DNA of 64,000 nt from Clostridia bacterium (GTDB lineage: Bacteria > Bacillota > Clostridia > Oscillospirales > Acutalibacteraceae), in assembly GCA_017409265.1 (NCBI GenBank), contig JAFQSY010000071.1, forward strand, positions 1-64,000, written 5' to 3'. Positions 41,401 to 50,816 of this stretch are shown piece by piece. The notes below the pieces were generated by a model that saw only the letters and a program-made list of their open reading frames with translations, did not search any database and was not told the DNA's origin. How positions within the stretch are numbered: the first letter of the stretch is position 1; each line of letters starts with the position of its first letter. A program made the translations under genes and the position numbers.

Positions 41401-42396
41401 TTATCCTTTAATGATTTTCATGATTTCGGCAAAGTTGTTGCAAAAATGCGAGCAAACAGCCTTTGTGCCGCTTGATTCAATGTTGCCGCCTGCAATGCCG
41501 ATTGTTGTGTAGCCTGCAAGGCGTACGGAGCATGCGCCTGCGCCGCTGTCCTCAATGCCGATAACCCTGTTTCTGTCTGCAAAAGCTTCGCCGAGACCGA
41601 CGATTGAGGTTTCGGAATAGAGCCAGGGATGGGGCTTGGGCGAAAGCTCGCCGAGTGTGCCTACGCTGCCCTTGCGAAGGGGAAAGCCTGCCGAGATGAT
41701 TGCATCGTAGAAATCCTTGGGGTCGCCCATTCCGAGAGTGCGGAATGCGGAAAGAATTTCGGGCCATGCCTTTTCGTAAAGACCCGAGGTAACGAGTCCG
41801 ATTTTAACGCCCATATCCTTGAGCTCAAGAAGGAAATCCTTGACGCCCTCTGTGGGAGTGAATGCGCCCTCTTTGCCTCTGCCTGCCATAATTTCTTCCA
41901 TTTCTCTGTGGGTGTGCTCAAAATAGAAGTTACGTGCTTTTTCAAGTGATTCGCCGGGGCAGTATTTATCAATGCAATACTGAAGATGCTCGGATACGCT
42001 GTGACCCGAAACAAACGGAAGGTCAGCATCCTCAAGTTCAAACTTCGGGTTGCCGAGCATGCTTGCGGTGCTCATCTGGATAATCCAGATCCAGAAATCC
42101 TCGCTGCGTACGGTTGTGCCGTCAAGGTCCATGAGGACTGCATTGAGGGGATATTCTGTTTTTACGGGATAAACGGGATAATAAACGGGATATGCGATTG
42201 CTGATTTTACACCTGCGAGGGTGTGGCTGCCGAATGAAACAAATTCAACCTTCTTATCGCCCGTTGCAACAATGCAGTCAACGCCGTTTTTGCCGGCTAT
42301 GAATTTGCCGTCCTCGGTGGTTTCAAGGAGATGAAATCCGCTGTCGGGTCCGATAAGCCCGAGGTCGGGAATGTTAACAGTTTTGTTGAGAAGCAT
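41401..42396 (-). CDS. HAD-superfamily phosphatase with an N-terminal extension
   Basis: Residues 85-331 form a beta-phosphoglucomutase-like HAD domain: LMDLDGTTV (motif I), VTSGLYEK (motif II), SPKPHPW (motif III) and IGIEDSGAGACS (motif IV), with a helical cap between. The first 85 residues (NIPDLGLIGPDSGFHLLETTEDGKF...) are an extra beta-rich domain with no HAD motif. It could recognise the substrate or be a small carbohydrate-phosphate binding part. The enzyme is a cytoplasmic sugar phosphatase or mutase by family. GAAAGGAA precedes the ATG. It is first in the operon with the GH38-family gene (11-base gap), divergent from the second GH38. Confidence 0.83.
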   Translation of the reverse strand: MLLNKTVNIPDLGLIGPDSGFHLLETTEDGKFIAGKNGVDCIVATGDKKVEFVSFGSHTLAGVKSAIAYPVYYPVYPVKTEYPLNAVLMDLDGTTVRSEDFWIWIIQMSTASMLGNPKFELEDADLPFVSGHSVSEHLQYCIDKYCPGESLEKARNFYFEHTHREMEEIMAGRGKEGAFTPTEGVKDFLLELKDMGVKIGLVTSGLYEKAWPEILSAFRTLGMGDPKDFYDAIISAGFPLRKGSVGTLGELSPKPHPWLYSETSIVGLGEAFADRNRVIGIEDSGAGACSVRLAGYTTIGIAGGNIESSGTKAVCSHFCNNFAEIMKIIKG

Positions 42397-42431
42397 TTTG
42401 GTGTTCCTTTCAAAAAATAAAATTACATTTT

Positions 42432-42460
42432 ATTCTATCACAATAAGTTAAAGTTGTAAA
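42432..42460 (-). promoter_or_regulatory. Promoter of the HAD-GH38-dehydrogenase operon
   Basis: On the minus strand TTTACA (42460-42455), a 17-base spacer and TAGAAT (42437-42432), about 36 bases before the HAD start. Confidence 0.65.
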
Positions 42461-42493
42461 TCATAAAACTTAATAAAACATAAATTTTTTATG

Positions 42494-42522
42494 TTGAAAA
42501 GTAGGAATGTTGGTGATATACT
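42494..42522 (+). promoter_or_regulatory. Promoter of the second GH38 gene
   Basis: TTGAAA (42494-42499), 17-base spacer, TATACT (42517-42522). It is back-to-back with the HAD operon promoter, 34 bases away. Confidence 0.7.
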
Positions 42523-42576
42523 GTAATAGGTATAATTTGACTTTAACCGATTTTACATAAGAAAGGACGATTCATT

Positions 42577-45500
42577 TTGGCAGAAATCAAAAATTTTGAC
42601 GCCGTGGCAGCCCTTGACGCAATGGACGCTCATGTTGATGACTGGCGCGACGCTACAAAGGGCAAGCAGAGAGGTATTTTCTCTTTTGATGATGTTGTTA
42701 ACGTAAAGCTTAAAACACTCAAAAAGAGAATTTATACAGATATCGAGTCACTTCCTGCATGGAAGATGAAGGAATGCATCTACAAGGGTATCGGCGATTA
42801 CGAATATCTTTATGACGAGTGGAAGGACCTCAATGTCGGCGATAAATGGGGTAATAACGGCTGGAGTGCATTCTTCAAAAATTCATTTGATATGCCCGAA
42901 AGATTTGCAGGCAAGAAGGTCACTCTTAACGTTTATTTCGGCGGTGACTCACTTCTTTCAATCAACGGCGAGCCTTATCAGGGTCTTGACCCTTTCCGCA
43001 ACAGTGTTCTTCTTTCAAACGAAGCAAAAGCAGGCGAGCATTATGATATTGACATTGAATCATATTATGTATGGCATTCAAACGAATCAACCGTAAAAAC
43101 TCTTTCTTGCTCATTCATCGGCGTTGTTGACCCCGTAATCGAAGATGTTTACTGGGATTTCAAGGCTGTCTTCAACGCACTCTTTATGCCTGTTCTCGAT
43201 ACCGGTCTTGCAGAGCTTATCCGCTCCGCTCTTAAAGAAGCTTTTACACATGTTAACTTTGATGTAACAGGTGATGAGTTCAAGGCAGGTCTTCTTGAGG
43301 CACAGAAGGTTCTTAAAGAAAGAGTATATAACAATCCCAACTACAAAACCGAGGGTACACTTGCCCTTGTAGGTAACTCCCACCTTGATATCGTTTTCAT
43401 GTGGGCATACAAGGAGTATGTGCGTAAGCTCGGAAGAACTCACGCAACAATGCTCAGACTTATGGAGCAATATCCCGATTTTATCTTCTCACAGAGCACA
43501 GCTCCTACATATATCGAAATGGAGAAGCGCTATCCCAACATCTTCAACCAGGTCAAGCAGCGTATTGCAGAGGGCAGATGGGAATATATCGGCGCAATGT
43601 GGGTTGAACCCGACTGTAACCTTGTTTCGGGTGAATCCTTTGTTCGTCAGCTTCTTCACGGCGTAAGATATGCTGAAAAGACATTCGGAATCACTCCCAA
43701 GACCTGCTGGGTACCCGACGTATTCGGTAACGGCTATGCAATGCCCCAGATTCTCAAGAAGGCCGGCGTTGAATATTTCGTAACTCATAAGATGGGTATC
43801 TGGAACGATACAAACCCCTGGCAGTATAACACCTTCTGGTGGGAAGGCCCCGACGGCTCAAAGATTTTTTCAATCGTTCCTCCCACTCATTTCATCGGTA
43901 CTGTTGAGGCTGACTCACTCAAGATGAACTGGAAAAAGTATACCGACAAGGCTACCATCGGCGAATCTATGTACTGCTACGGCTGGGGTGACGGCGGCGG
44001 CGGTGTTGACACCGAAATGCTCGAATATGCAAAGAGATATAAGAGTTTCCCCGGTCTTCCCGAAACAAAGCCCAGCAAGATTGAGGACTCACTTGCAAGA
44101 ATGAAGGCAAAGGCAACCGACACCAACATTCCCACATGGAAAGACGAGCTTTATCTTGAAGAGCACAGAGGCGTTCACACCACAAAGGCTCTTCTTAAAA
44201 AGCTTAACAGATACAGCGAAAATCTCTACCGTCAGGCAGAAATCTTTGCATCAATCGCAATGAAATACGGTTATGAGTATCCTCTTGAAAAGCTCAACGA
44301 GGGCTGGCAGATGATTCTCACAAACCAGTTCCACGATTCACTTCCCGGCTCGCATATCACAGAAGTTTTCGGCGATCTTTGCGCTATCTATGACGATATC
44401 ATCAAAATCGGCGAAAGCGTTCGTGACGAGGCTCTCAACGCAATCGCAGGTAACATCAGCGGCGAGGCAAAATACGGCAAACCTTTTGCTCTCTTCAATT
44501 CTCTCGGCACAGCTGCAACCTCAAAGGTTGAGCTTCCCTACAAGGATGTTGAGATTTTCGATGCAGACGGCAACAAGGTTCCCGTTCAGGCATATACAAA
44601 GCTTGACGGCACAAAGGTTCTTGTTTTTGTTGCAAAGAATGTTCCTGCAGTAGGTTATAAAGTATATTACACCAAGGATGCAGCTGTTGCAGAAGCAAAG
44701 GCCGTTGACTGCGCAGATGTTGAAAACGCAAACTTCAGCCTTAAGTTTGATGCAGCTGCAGAGCTTGTTTCGATTTTTGACAAGAAGAACAACCGCGAAG
44801 TTCTTGAAGGTAAGGGTAATGTGTTCCGTATTTACGAAGACCTTCCCGGCAAGTACGATGCATGGGATATCGTTGCAACCTACACAGACCGTGAGTTTGA
44901 AACAGAAGCAGGTAAGGTTGAAAGTGTTGTTGTCGGTGATGTTTTCACTTGTGTTACAATCACAAAGAATATCATGAAGTCAACTCTTAAGCAGAATATC
45001 ATTATTTATAATGAGCTTGACAGAATTGATTTCGATACATTTATCAGCTGGCATGAGCAGGAGAAGCTCCTTAAGGTCGGATTTGATGTTGATATCAAGG
45101 CACAGAAGTTCACAAGAGATATCGCTTACGCAACCATCGAAAGCTCCAATTACCGTCATAATCCTTATGATAAGGCAAAGTTTGAGGTTTCCGCTCATAA
45201 CTTTATCGATATGTCAGAAGATGATTATGGCCTTTCAATCCTCAATGACTGTAAGTACGGCTATGAGGTAAATGAGCAGAGAATGATTATCACTCTTCTC
45301 AAGGCTCCCATGAATCCCGACCCGAAATCAGACAGAGGCGACCATTACTTTACATATTCGCTCTATCCCCATGCAGGCAGCTGGAAGGATGCACAGACTC
45401 TCGCAAGAGGTCTTGAAATCAACAATCCCATGCTTCCCGTTGAAATTGCGGCAGAGGCAAAGGGCGCAGAGAGCACATCGTTTATCAGTGTTGATGGCAA

Positions 45501-45741
45501 GAACGTTACTCTTGAAGCTGTCAAGAAGTGCGAAGACGAGGATGCATATATCGTTCGTTTCGTTGAAAAGTCAGGCAGAAGAGCTGCTGTCAATGTTGAA
45601 TTTTTCGCAGAAATTGCAAGCGTTGCCGAGTGCAACCTTCTTGAAAGAGAAGATGTTGCAGCCGATATCGCAAACGGCAAGACCATGAGCTTTGAAATTA
45701 AGCCCTTCGAAATCAAGTGCTACAAAGTCAAGGTTAAATAA
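42577..45741 (+). CDS. GH38 alpha-mannosidase (2C1-like), cytoplasmic
   Basis: The 1,054-residue protein has the large-subfamily GH38 layout: an N-terminal beta-rich domain to about 255, the catalytic barrel with NSHLDI near 268 (zinc ligands), EYIGAMWVEPDCNLVSGES and CWVPDVFGNGYAMPQIL, where D381 is the expected nucleophile, TNQFHDSLPGSH (zinc His/Asp) near 590, and C-terminal beta domains. The retaining enzyme releases alpha-mannose from oligosaccharides in the cytoplasm. Translation begins at TTG, ten bases after AAAGGA; no better ATG exists nearby. It is transcribed alone, divergent from the operon of the atypical GH38, and ends at a bidirectional terminator. The catalytic residues look complete, unlike its neighbour. 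Confidence 0.92.
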   Translation: MAEIKNFDAVAALDAMDAHVDDWRDATKGKQRGIFSFDDVVNVKLKTLKKRIYTDIESLPAWKMKECIYKGIGDYEYLYDEWKDLNVGDKWGNNGWSAFFKNSFDMPERFAGKKVTLNVYFGGDSLLSINGEPYQGLDPFRNSVLLSNEAKAGEHYDIDIESYYVWHSNESTVKTLSCSFIGVVDPVIEDVYWDFKAVFNALFMPVLDTGLAELIRSALKEAFTHVNFDVTGDEFKAGLLEAQKVLKERVYNNPNYKTEGTLALVGNSHLDIVFMWAYKEYVRKLGRTHATMLRLMEQYPDFIFSQSTAPTYIEMEKRYPNIFNQVKQRIAEGRWEYIGAMWVEPDCNLVSGESFVRQLLHGVRYAEKTFGITPKTCWVPDVFGNGYAMPQILKKAGVEYFVTHKMGIWNDTNPWQYNTFWWEGPDGSKIFSIVPPTHFIGTVEADSLKMNWKKYTDKATIGESMYCYGWGDGGGGVDTEMLEYAKRYKSFPGLPETKPSKIEDSLARMKAKATDTNIPTWKDELYLEEHRGVHTTKALLKKLNRYSENLYRQAEIFASIAMKYGYEYPLEKLNEGWQMILTNQFHDSLPGSHITEVFGDLCAIYDDIIKIGESVRDEALNAIAGNISGEAKYGKPFALFNSLGTAATSKVELPYKDVEIFDADGNKVPVQAYTKLDGTKVLVFVAKNVPAVGYKVYYTKDAAVAEAKAVDCADVENANFSLKFDAAAELVSIFDKKNNREVLEGKGNVFRIYEDLPGKYDAWDIVATYTDREFETEAGKVESVVVGDVFTCVTITKNIMKSTLKQNIIIYNELDRIDFDTFISWHEQEKLLKVGFDVDIKAQKFTRDIAYATIESSNYRHNPYDKAKFEVSAHNFIDMSEDDYGLSILNDCKYGYEVNEQRMIITLLKAPMNPDPKSDRGDHYFTYSLYPHAGSWKDAQTLARGLEINNPMLPVEIAAEAKGAESTSFISVDGKNVTLEAVKKCEDEDAYIVRFVEKSGRRAAVNVEFFAEIASVAECNLLEREDVAADIANGKTMSFEIKPFEIKCYKVKVK

Positions 45742-45752
45742 TTAAAAATTAA

Positions 45753-45784
45753 GACGGTGTGCAGATTTTGCACACCGTCATTTT
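45753..45784. terminator. Bidirectional terminator after the second GH38
   Basis: A perfect ten-base stem (GACGGTGTGC with GCACACCGTC) and seven-base loop lie between two convergent genes, with ATTTTATTT on the plus-strand side. Confidence 0.85.
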
Positions 45785-46499
45785 ATTTCTGTTCGTTATT
45801 TTGTTTTGCCTTTGTCTTTTTGATAAGGTTCTTTGTTATCAGGCTTGCGATAAGCATGAATATGATTATAACCGCAACGGGTATTGCCGCAACCCATGGT
45901 TTCTCGCCGACACTTTTGAGCGTAATTCCGAAGAAGGTGTAAACAATAACAAGCGGAAGATTGCCGAGGTTTGCGCCGATTGTATAATTTTTGAAGGAGA
46001 TTCCCATTGCGCCGAAAAGAAGGCTTGACAAATCTCCGGGCAGGACCCCCGAAAGCTTGATTGCAAAGGTCATCTGCAATTCGTTTGCACCTGCAAAATC
46101 GTCAATCTTTCTGATTGCCTTGAATTTGCTTTTGAGAGTATCAACCATTCCTGCGCCCGTGAATCTGCCGAGATAATAGGGGAGTGAAAGGCTTAAAAAG
46201 ACAGAAATTATGTTAACAAGCAATGCTACCCAGAAATTCGGCATGATATAAGCGCATACCGAAAAAACGACCGCAGGCGGAAAGACGAGAGCAAAAGATT
46301 TTACAACTGAAAAAACAATTATTCCGATTGCAAGGGCAAGAGTGCCGCCGGTCAGGCTTTTGCTGATTTCGGGAATGTTTGAAACCTTGATGTTGTATTT
46401 TTGAGTCAGAACGATGCAAAGTACTACCATTGCGAGCATGAAAATTGTTGCTGCAATCTGCAAAGCCTTGATAAGCTTGCTGTAATTTTTATCTGCCAT
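45783..46499 (-). CDS. TVP38/TMEM64 (VTT-domain) membrane protein
   Basis: The 238-residue protein has about six membrane segments. The VTT core is visible as VKSFALVFPPAVVFSVCAYIM, ISVFLSLSLPYYLGRFTG and FAIKLSGVLPGDLSSLLFGAMG. VTT/DedA-type proteins are thought to move lipids or undecaprenyl phosphate across the membrane; in this branch the role is open. The ATG at 46499 follows GGAGG. It is divergent from the HAD-IIB gene and transcribed alone as far as the sequence shows. Confidence 0.85.
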   Translation of the reverse strand: MADKNYSKLIKALQIAATIFMLAMVVLCIVLTQKYNIKVSNIPEISKSLTGGTLALAIGIIVFSVVKSFALVFPPAVVFSVCAYIMPNFWVALLVNIISVFLSLSLPYYLGRFTGAGMVDTLKSKFKAIRKIDDFAGANELQMTFAIKLSGVLPGDLSSLLFGAMGISFKNYTIGANLGNLPLVIVYTFFGITLKSVGEKPWVAAIPVAVIIIFMLIASLITKNLIKKTKAKQNNEQK

Positions 46500-46573
46500 G
46501 AGAATCCTCCGCTTCAATTCGTTTTTTAAATCATATACCACCGTAAATAAAATGTCAAACAGAGTCTTTGAAA

Positions 46574-46602
46574 TTGACACTTAAAAATTTATGTGATATA
46601 TT
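46574..46602 (+). promoter_or_regulatory. Promoter of the HAD-GH36-murK-murQ operon
   Basis: TTGACA (46574-46579), 17-base spacer, TATATT (46597-46602), 31 bases before the first start codon. Confidence 0.8.
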
Positions 46603-46633
46603 TGGAATAACAATTGCAAAAAGGTTGATTAAT

Positions 46634-47380
46634 ATGAAAATAATTGCAAGTGATTATGACGGCACTCTTAATCACGGCGGAATTGACGATATTAAAAGAA
46701 ATGCCATAAAGAAATGGCGCAGCGCAGGCAATCTTTTCGGCCTTGTCAGCGGCAGGGGAGCAGATGACCTTGTTGAAATACCTAAGAAAAATAATTTCGA
46801 ATGCGATTTTCTGCTTGCATCAAACGGAGCTGTTATTTTAAAGCCCGATGGCACGGTTGTTTCGGAATCGCGCTGTGACAGAGCTTTGGTAAAGCCTCTT
46901 TTAGAGTTTCTTTTTGAAATCGGTTGCAATTGGGCGAGCGTACATACGGCATTCAGGTGCATCATTGATGAAAATGACGAAGAGCGGCTTGAAGATGAAT
47001 TTACCCTTGCAACCGTTCCCGAAATACCGTATTTCAATCAGATAAGCACAATTCTCCCTGATTTTGAAGCGGCAGAGAGAGTCACAAAGGCCGTTGCCGA
47101 AAAATTCGCAGGATATCTTAATCCTCTGCAAAACGGCAGGTGCATTGATATTGTTTCGGCTGACATGAACAAGGCAAAAGGGCTGTATAATTTACTTGAA
47201 ATTGCCGGTGCCGAATATGACGATATGATAACGGTCGGAGATAATATCAATGATACGCATATGATAGCCGAATTTCGTTCATATGCAATGGAAAACGCCG
47301 TGCAGTCAATCAAAGAAATCGCTGATTACGAAACACCCGGCATAACCGAGCTTATCGAAAAAGAAATAAACAGGAGATAA
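46634..47380 (+). CDS. Cof-type HAD-IIB phosphatase
   Basis: The 248-residue protein has the HAD-IIB layout: SDYDGTLN (motif I), GLVSGRGADDL (motif II region), a C2-type cap, and TVGDNINDTHMI (motif IV). Such enzymes dephosphorylate sugar phosphates or other small phosphorylated metabolites in the cytoplasm. The ATG at 46634 follows AAGGTTG. The GH36-like gene begins five bases after the stop, so this phosphatase leads the operon that continues with the kinase and MurQ genes; a sugar-phosphate or amino-sugar phosphate substrate is plausible. Confidence 0.88.
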   Translation: MKIIASDYDGTLNHGGIDDIKRNAIKKWRSAGNLFGLVSGRGADDLVEIPKKNNFECDFLLASNGAVILKPDGTVVSESRCDRALVKPLLEFLFEIGCNWASVHTAFRCIIDENDEERLEDEFTLATVPEIPYFNQISTILPDFEAAERVTKAVAEKFAGYLNPLQNGRCIDIVSADMNKAKGLYNLLEIAGAEYDDMITVGDNINDTHMIAEFRSYAMENAVQSIKEIADYETPGITELIEKEINRR

Positions 47381-47385
47381 AAATT

Positions 47386-49848
47386 ATGAATAATAACAAA
47401 AAAGCTGTTATTGAAACCGCTGTTACAACGGTGTTTCTCGGCCTGCTTGTATATGCGGCATATTCGCTTTGGTACATATTCTACGGAACGCAGAGCGGCT
47501 TTGATGTTCACCTTTATACCGTTCTTTCGGGTTCGGCATTAGGATGGTTCATGCTTGTTTTTATTCAGTCTGTATTCAGAAACGCTGGTTGGATTAAAAA
47601 GCTCGTTGCGTTTCTTGCGGGTAATGCTCTTTTTCAGGGGCTGATATGGGGCATCAATGCGAAAATTAATGCCGAGGGCTATGATAATGGTGCGGTTGTT
47701 ATCCGTACCTTTACGGTCACCTTTGCTTTATCGGCAATTATGCTTTTAATCAGCTTCATTTTAAAAGCAAAAAATAAAAACAGAATACTGAATGCTGTTC
47801 TCGCAGTTGTTTATTTTGCGGTTTCATGTGCAGGAGCGTGTACTCTCAATATGGAAAATATAAGAGCAATTGACTATAAAAAGAATATAAAATTTGATAC
47901 CGTAACCGCCGAAGAGATGACTATAACCGATGCGGAAAACATGCTCTGCAGAGAATGGTATAAAAGGAATATTTATAACGATAACGGCGAATATCCATTC
48001 ACATTCAAGGTTGACGGCAAAAAGTTCAATCCCGCAGAGTGGGAAAAGAGCTTTGCCGAAACTCCTCAAATTGAAGCAGGAAATGTATATAAAGGCGGAA
48101 AAACGGAGTATCTGATTCTGACAAACAAAGATAAAGGTCTTGAAGTAACGGTTGAGATGACCCTTTTTGCTCAAAATGCAACCTGCCAATGGGCTGTCTA
48201 TATTAAAAACACGGGAAATGAAAATTCGGGCGTTATCAGCGATTTTTATGCCCTTGATTCATCTTTCCAAACGGGCGCTGCAGAGCTTTATTATTCAATG
48301 GGCAGTGATACTGCCGCAAGCGATTTTTCTCTCATAAAAAAGGATTTATCATTTATTGAAAGAGAATTTCACGGAATTGACGGCAAACCCACCGAAGCAT
48401 ATCTGCCTTATTTCAACATCAGCGGCGAAAACAGCGGAATGATTCTCGGTATCGGTTGGACCGGTCAGTGGGCTGCCGCGATGTCAGAAACAAAAGGCAT
48501 AACCGATATTTCCGTTAAGCAGGAGCATTTTAATGCGTATCTTCTTCCCGGTGAAGAGGTGCGTTCGCCCCTTGTTTCAATCAGCTTTTATGAAAAAGAA
48601 AACCCCTTGAAGGGCTTCAATCTTTTCCGCAAGTGGATTATGGACTGCGTATATCCCGAAAACGTTGCGCAGAATGTCTACACGGTTATGGAGGTTGCGG
48701 GTCCGATGTCGACAAGGACCTCTGATGAAATCATTGAAATTCTTGACGGAATTGACGATTCCATATATAAGCAAACAGATGCATTCTGGATGGATGCGGG
48801 CTGGTATGAATATAACGAAGGCTGGTACGACGGCGTCGGCAACTGGACTGTTGATACCTCGAGATATGATAACGGCATTTCCGAACTTTCGGGATATGCA
48901 AAAGAAAAAGGTCTCGGTCATGTTCTCTGGTATGAGCCAGAAAGAGTTTATCCCGGAACGCAGTTCCATAATGTCGGCTCACAGCATGAGGAATGGCTGA
49001 TATACGGCAGCAGCGAGAACATAATGTGGAACCTTGCCAACGAAGATGCTTTTGAATATTACTGCGAATATCTGCTTAACTCCATGAAAGAAAACGGCAT
49101 TACCGTTTACCGTCAGGATTTCAATTTTGCCCCTCTTGAATATTGGCAGAAGGCAGATGAAGAGTTTTACGGCGGAAGAACGGGCGTTTGCGAAAATCAT
49201 TATGTGACCAATCTTTACAGATTCCTTGACTATCTTACCGAAAACATTGAAGGTCTTATAATTGACAACTGCGCATCGGGCGGAAAGAGACTTGACCTTG
49301 AGATGACTTACCGCAGCATTGCGTTCTGGAGAAGTGATTACAACTGCAGCTATCATACGGACCTTTTCGATGCAACGCAGTCGCATACTTACGGAATTTC
49401 ATTCTGGCTGCCCATTACGGGTTCATCGCTTTATATGCAGGATGAATATGCCGCAAGGTCGGATATCATGCCGCTGATGCTCATGGATTTCTTTTCGCAT
49501 ACCCATCCTGATTTCAGCTTTCATAAAGAGCAGAGAGAGTTTATGGCGGGAAATTATTATCCGCTTGATTTCGGCAGCTTTGATAAGGACAGAATGCATG
49601 CGATGCAGTATTCATCCGAGGATGGGCTTTCAGGCACGGCGTTTGTTTATAAAAGAGCCGAGGTCAGTGCTGATGAATATACCGTCAGATTCAATGGTCT
49701 TATTCCTGCGCAAACATATAATGTTTGTGATATCGACTTGCCCGAAACGGTTTACAGTCTGACGGGCGAAGAGCTTATGAACGAAGGTCTGACAATCGAT
49801 CTTCCCGAGGGCGAAAAGGCAATTATACTGATGTATAATGCCCAATAG
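47386..49848 (+). CDS. GH36-like (clan GH-D) alpha-galactosidase-type enzyme fused to five membrane helices
   Basis: The first 155 residues contain five hydrophobic segments (about 9-31, 43-64, 70-90, 105-125 and 133-152). The remaining 660 residues are a GH36-type glycosidase: N-terminal beta-sandwich, then a barrel with TDAFWMDAGWYEYNEG, GHVLWYEPERV, VYRQDFNF (D578, expected nucleophile), IIDNCASGGKRLDLEM and FWRSDYNCS (D651, expected acid/base). With an odd number of helices and an inside N terminus, the catalytic domain would face outward. It is far longer than a soluble GH36 lacking such an anchor. The ATG follows AGGAGA five bases after the Cof-type gene. Likely substrate: terminal alpha-galactosides or alpha-GalNAc, not distinguishable here. 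Confidence 0.85.
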   Translation: MNNNKKAVIETAVTTVFLGLLVYAAYSLWYIFYGTQSGFDVHLYTVLSGSALGWFMLVFIQSVFRNAGWIKKLVAFLAGNALFQGLIWGINAKINAEGYDNGAVVIRTFTVTFALSAIMLLISFILKAKNKNRILNAVLAVVYFAVSCAGACTLNMENIRAIDYKKNIKFDTVTAEEMTITDAENMLCREWYKRNIYNDNGEYPFTFKVDGKKFNPAEWEKSFAETPQIEAGNVYKGGKTEYLILTNKDKGLEVTVEMTLFAQNATCQWAVYIKNTGNENSGVISDFYALDSSFQTGAAELYYSMGSDTAASDFSLIKKDLSFIEREFHGIDGKPTEAYLPYFNISGENSGMILGIGWTGQWAAAMSETKGITDISVKQEHFNAYLLPGEEVRSPLVSISFYEKENPLKGFNLFRKWIMDCVYPENVAQNVYTVMEVAGPMSTRTSDEIIEILDGIDDSIYKQTDAFWMDAGWYEYNEGWYDGVGNWTVDTSRYDNGISELSGYAKEKGLGHVLWYEPERVYPGTQFHNVGSQHEEWLIYGSSENIMWNLANEDAFEYYCEYLLNSMKENGITVYRQDFNFAPLEYWQKADEEFYGGRTGVCENHYVTNLYRFLDYLTENIEGLIIDNCASGGKRLDLEMTYRSIAFWRSDYNCSYHTDLFDATQSHTYGISFWLPITGSSLYMQDEYAARSDIMPLMLMDFFSHTHPDFSFHKEQREFMAGNYYPLDFGSFDKDRMHAMQYSSEDGLSGTAFVYKRAEVSADEYTVRFNGLIPAQTYNVCDIDLPETVYSLTGEELMNEGLTIDLPEGEKAIILMYNAQ

Positions 49849-49910
49849 TGTTTTCACGAATGACTGGTTAGGCATAAATCAGACTGACAAAATTCAAATC
49901 CGGTGATAAT

Positions 49911-50816
49911 ATGGCAGATAAATATACGGCACATTTATTGCTCGGTATTGACGGTGGGGGAACAAAAACGGAGTTTTTGCTTACCGATTTAAACGGAAGA
50001 GAAATCAAAAGAGTTATTCTCGGCGGTTCAAACCCCGTTAATGCAGGCATTGAGAGCACTTGTGCTGTTCTTGAAAAAGGCATTATGCAAATATGTGAGG
50101 GATTCGATATTGGCAAAATTTCTGTTTTTGCAGGCATTGCAGGTCTGAAAGCCGGTGAAAACCAAAAGCTTATCAATGATTTTTTGTCACGGTTCGGTTT
50201 TGCTTCGCATGGTTGCGGCAGCGATATCGACCTTGCTCTTGAGGTTGCGTTAAATGGCAAAAACGGAACAGTCGTGATTATGGGAACAGGTGTTGTTGCT
50301 TATACACGTTCTGACGAAAAGCTTTACCGCACAGGTGGGCGAGGATATATGATTGACAAGGGAGGAAGCGGATTTCATTTCGGTTCCGATGCACTCAATT
50401 CTGCATTTGAATTTATTGACGGCAGAGGCGGAAGCGAAACAGTTCTGAAGCTTGTTGAAAAAAGACTCGGTAAAAAGCTTGAAGCTTCTGTTGCCGAAAT
50501 ATACAGCGGCGGTGTGGCATATGTTGCTTCGTTTGCACCCGCGGTTTTTGAGGCTTACGGTCTTGGTGATTCAGAGGCTTTAAAAATCATAGACCGCAAT
50601 GCACATGAAGCAGCAAAAATAATTAACGGTGTACGAAAACCATTAAGAAATTCCTATGATAAAATTGTTGTTTGCGGAGGACTGTGCAAACAAAAAGATA
50701 TACTTTATTCTTTTCTGATGAAATATATTGAAGGCGAAGTTTCTCTCACTTTCCTTGATGAGCCGATGGTAAACGGAGCTATTTCACTTGCAGCAAGGAG
50801 CGCAGAAAAATGTTAA
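49911..50816 (+). CDS. MurK-like N-acetylmuramic acid / N-acetylglucosamine kinase (BadF/BadG family)
   Basis: The 301-residue ASKHA kinase has GIDGGGTKTEFLL (phosphate 1), IMGTGVVAYT (phosphate 2) with GGRGYMIDKGGSGF, and VVCGGLC (adenosine motif). This family includes GlcNAc kinase and the clostridial MurK, which phosphorylates MurNAc and GlcNAc at O6. The gene overlaps murQ by seven bases, so MurNAc 6-phosphate made here can be split by MurQ; this context favours a MurK role. GGTGAT lies before the ATG. The upstream GH36-like gene ends 62 bases earlier without a terminator. Confidence 0.85.
   Translation: MADKYTAHLLLGIDGGGTKTEFLLTDLNGREIKRVILGGSNPVNAGIESTCAVLEKGIMQICEGFDIGKISVFAGIAGLKAGENQKLINDFLSRFGFASHGCGSDIDLALEVALNGKNGTVVIMGTGVVAYTRSDEKLYRTGGRGYMIDKGGSGFHFGSDALNSAFEFIDGRGGSETVLKLVEKRLGKKLEASVAEIYSGGVAYVASFAPAVFEAYGLGDSEALKIIDRNAHEAAKIINGVRKPLRNSYDKIVVCGGLCKQKDILYSFLMKYIEGEVSLTFLDEPMVNGAISLAARSAEKC

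Noticed and set aside
42437..42475. TAAGTT...AACTTA inverted repeat between the divergent mannosidase promoters
   Set aside because: Short AT-rich arms 17 bases apart are easily found by chance here; not strong enough to call an operator.
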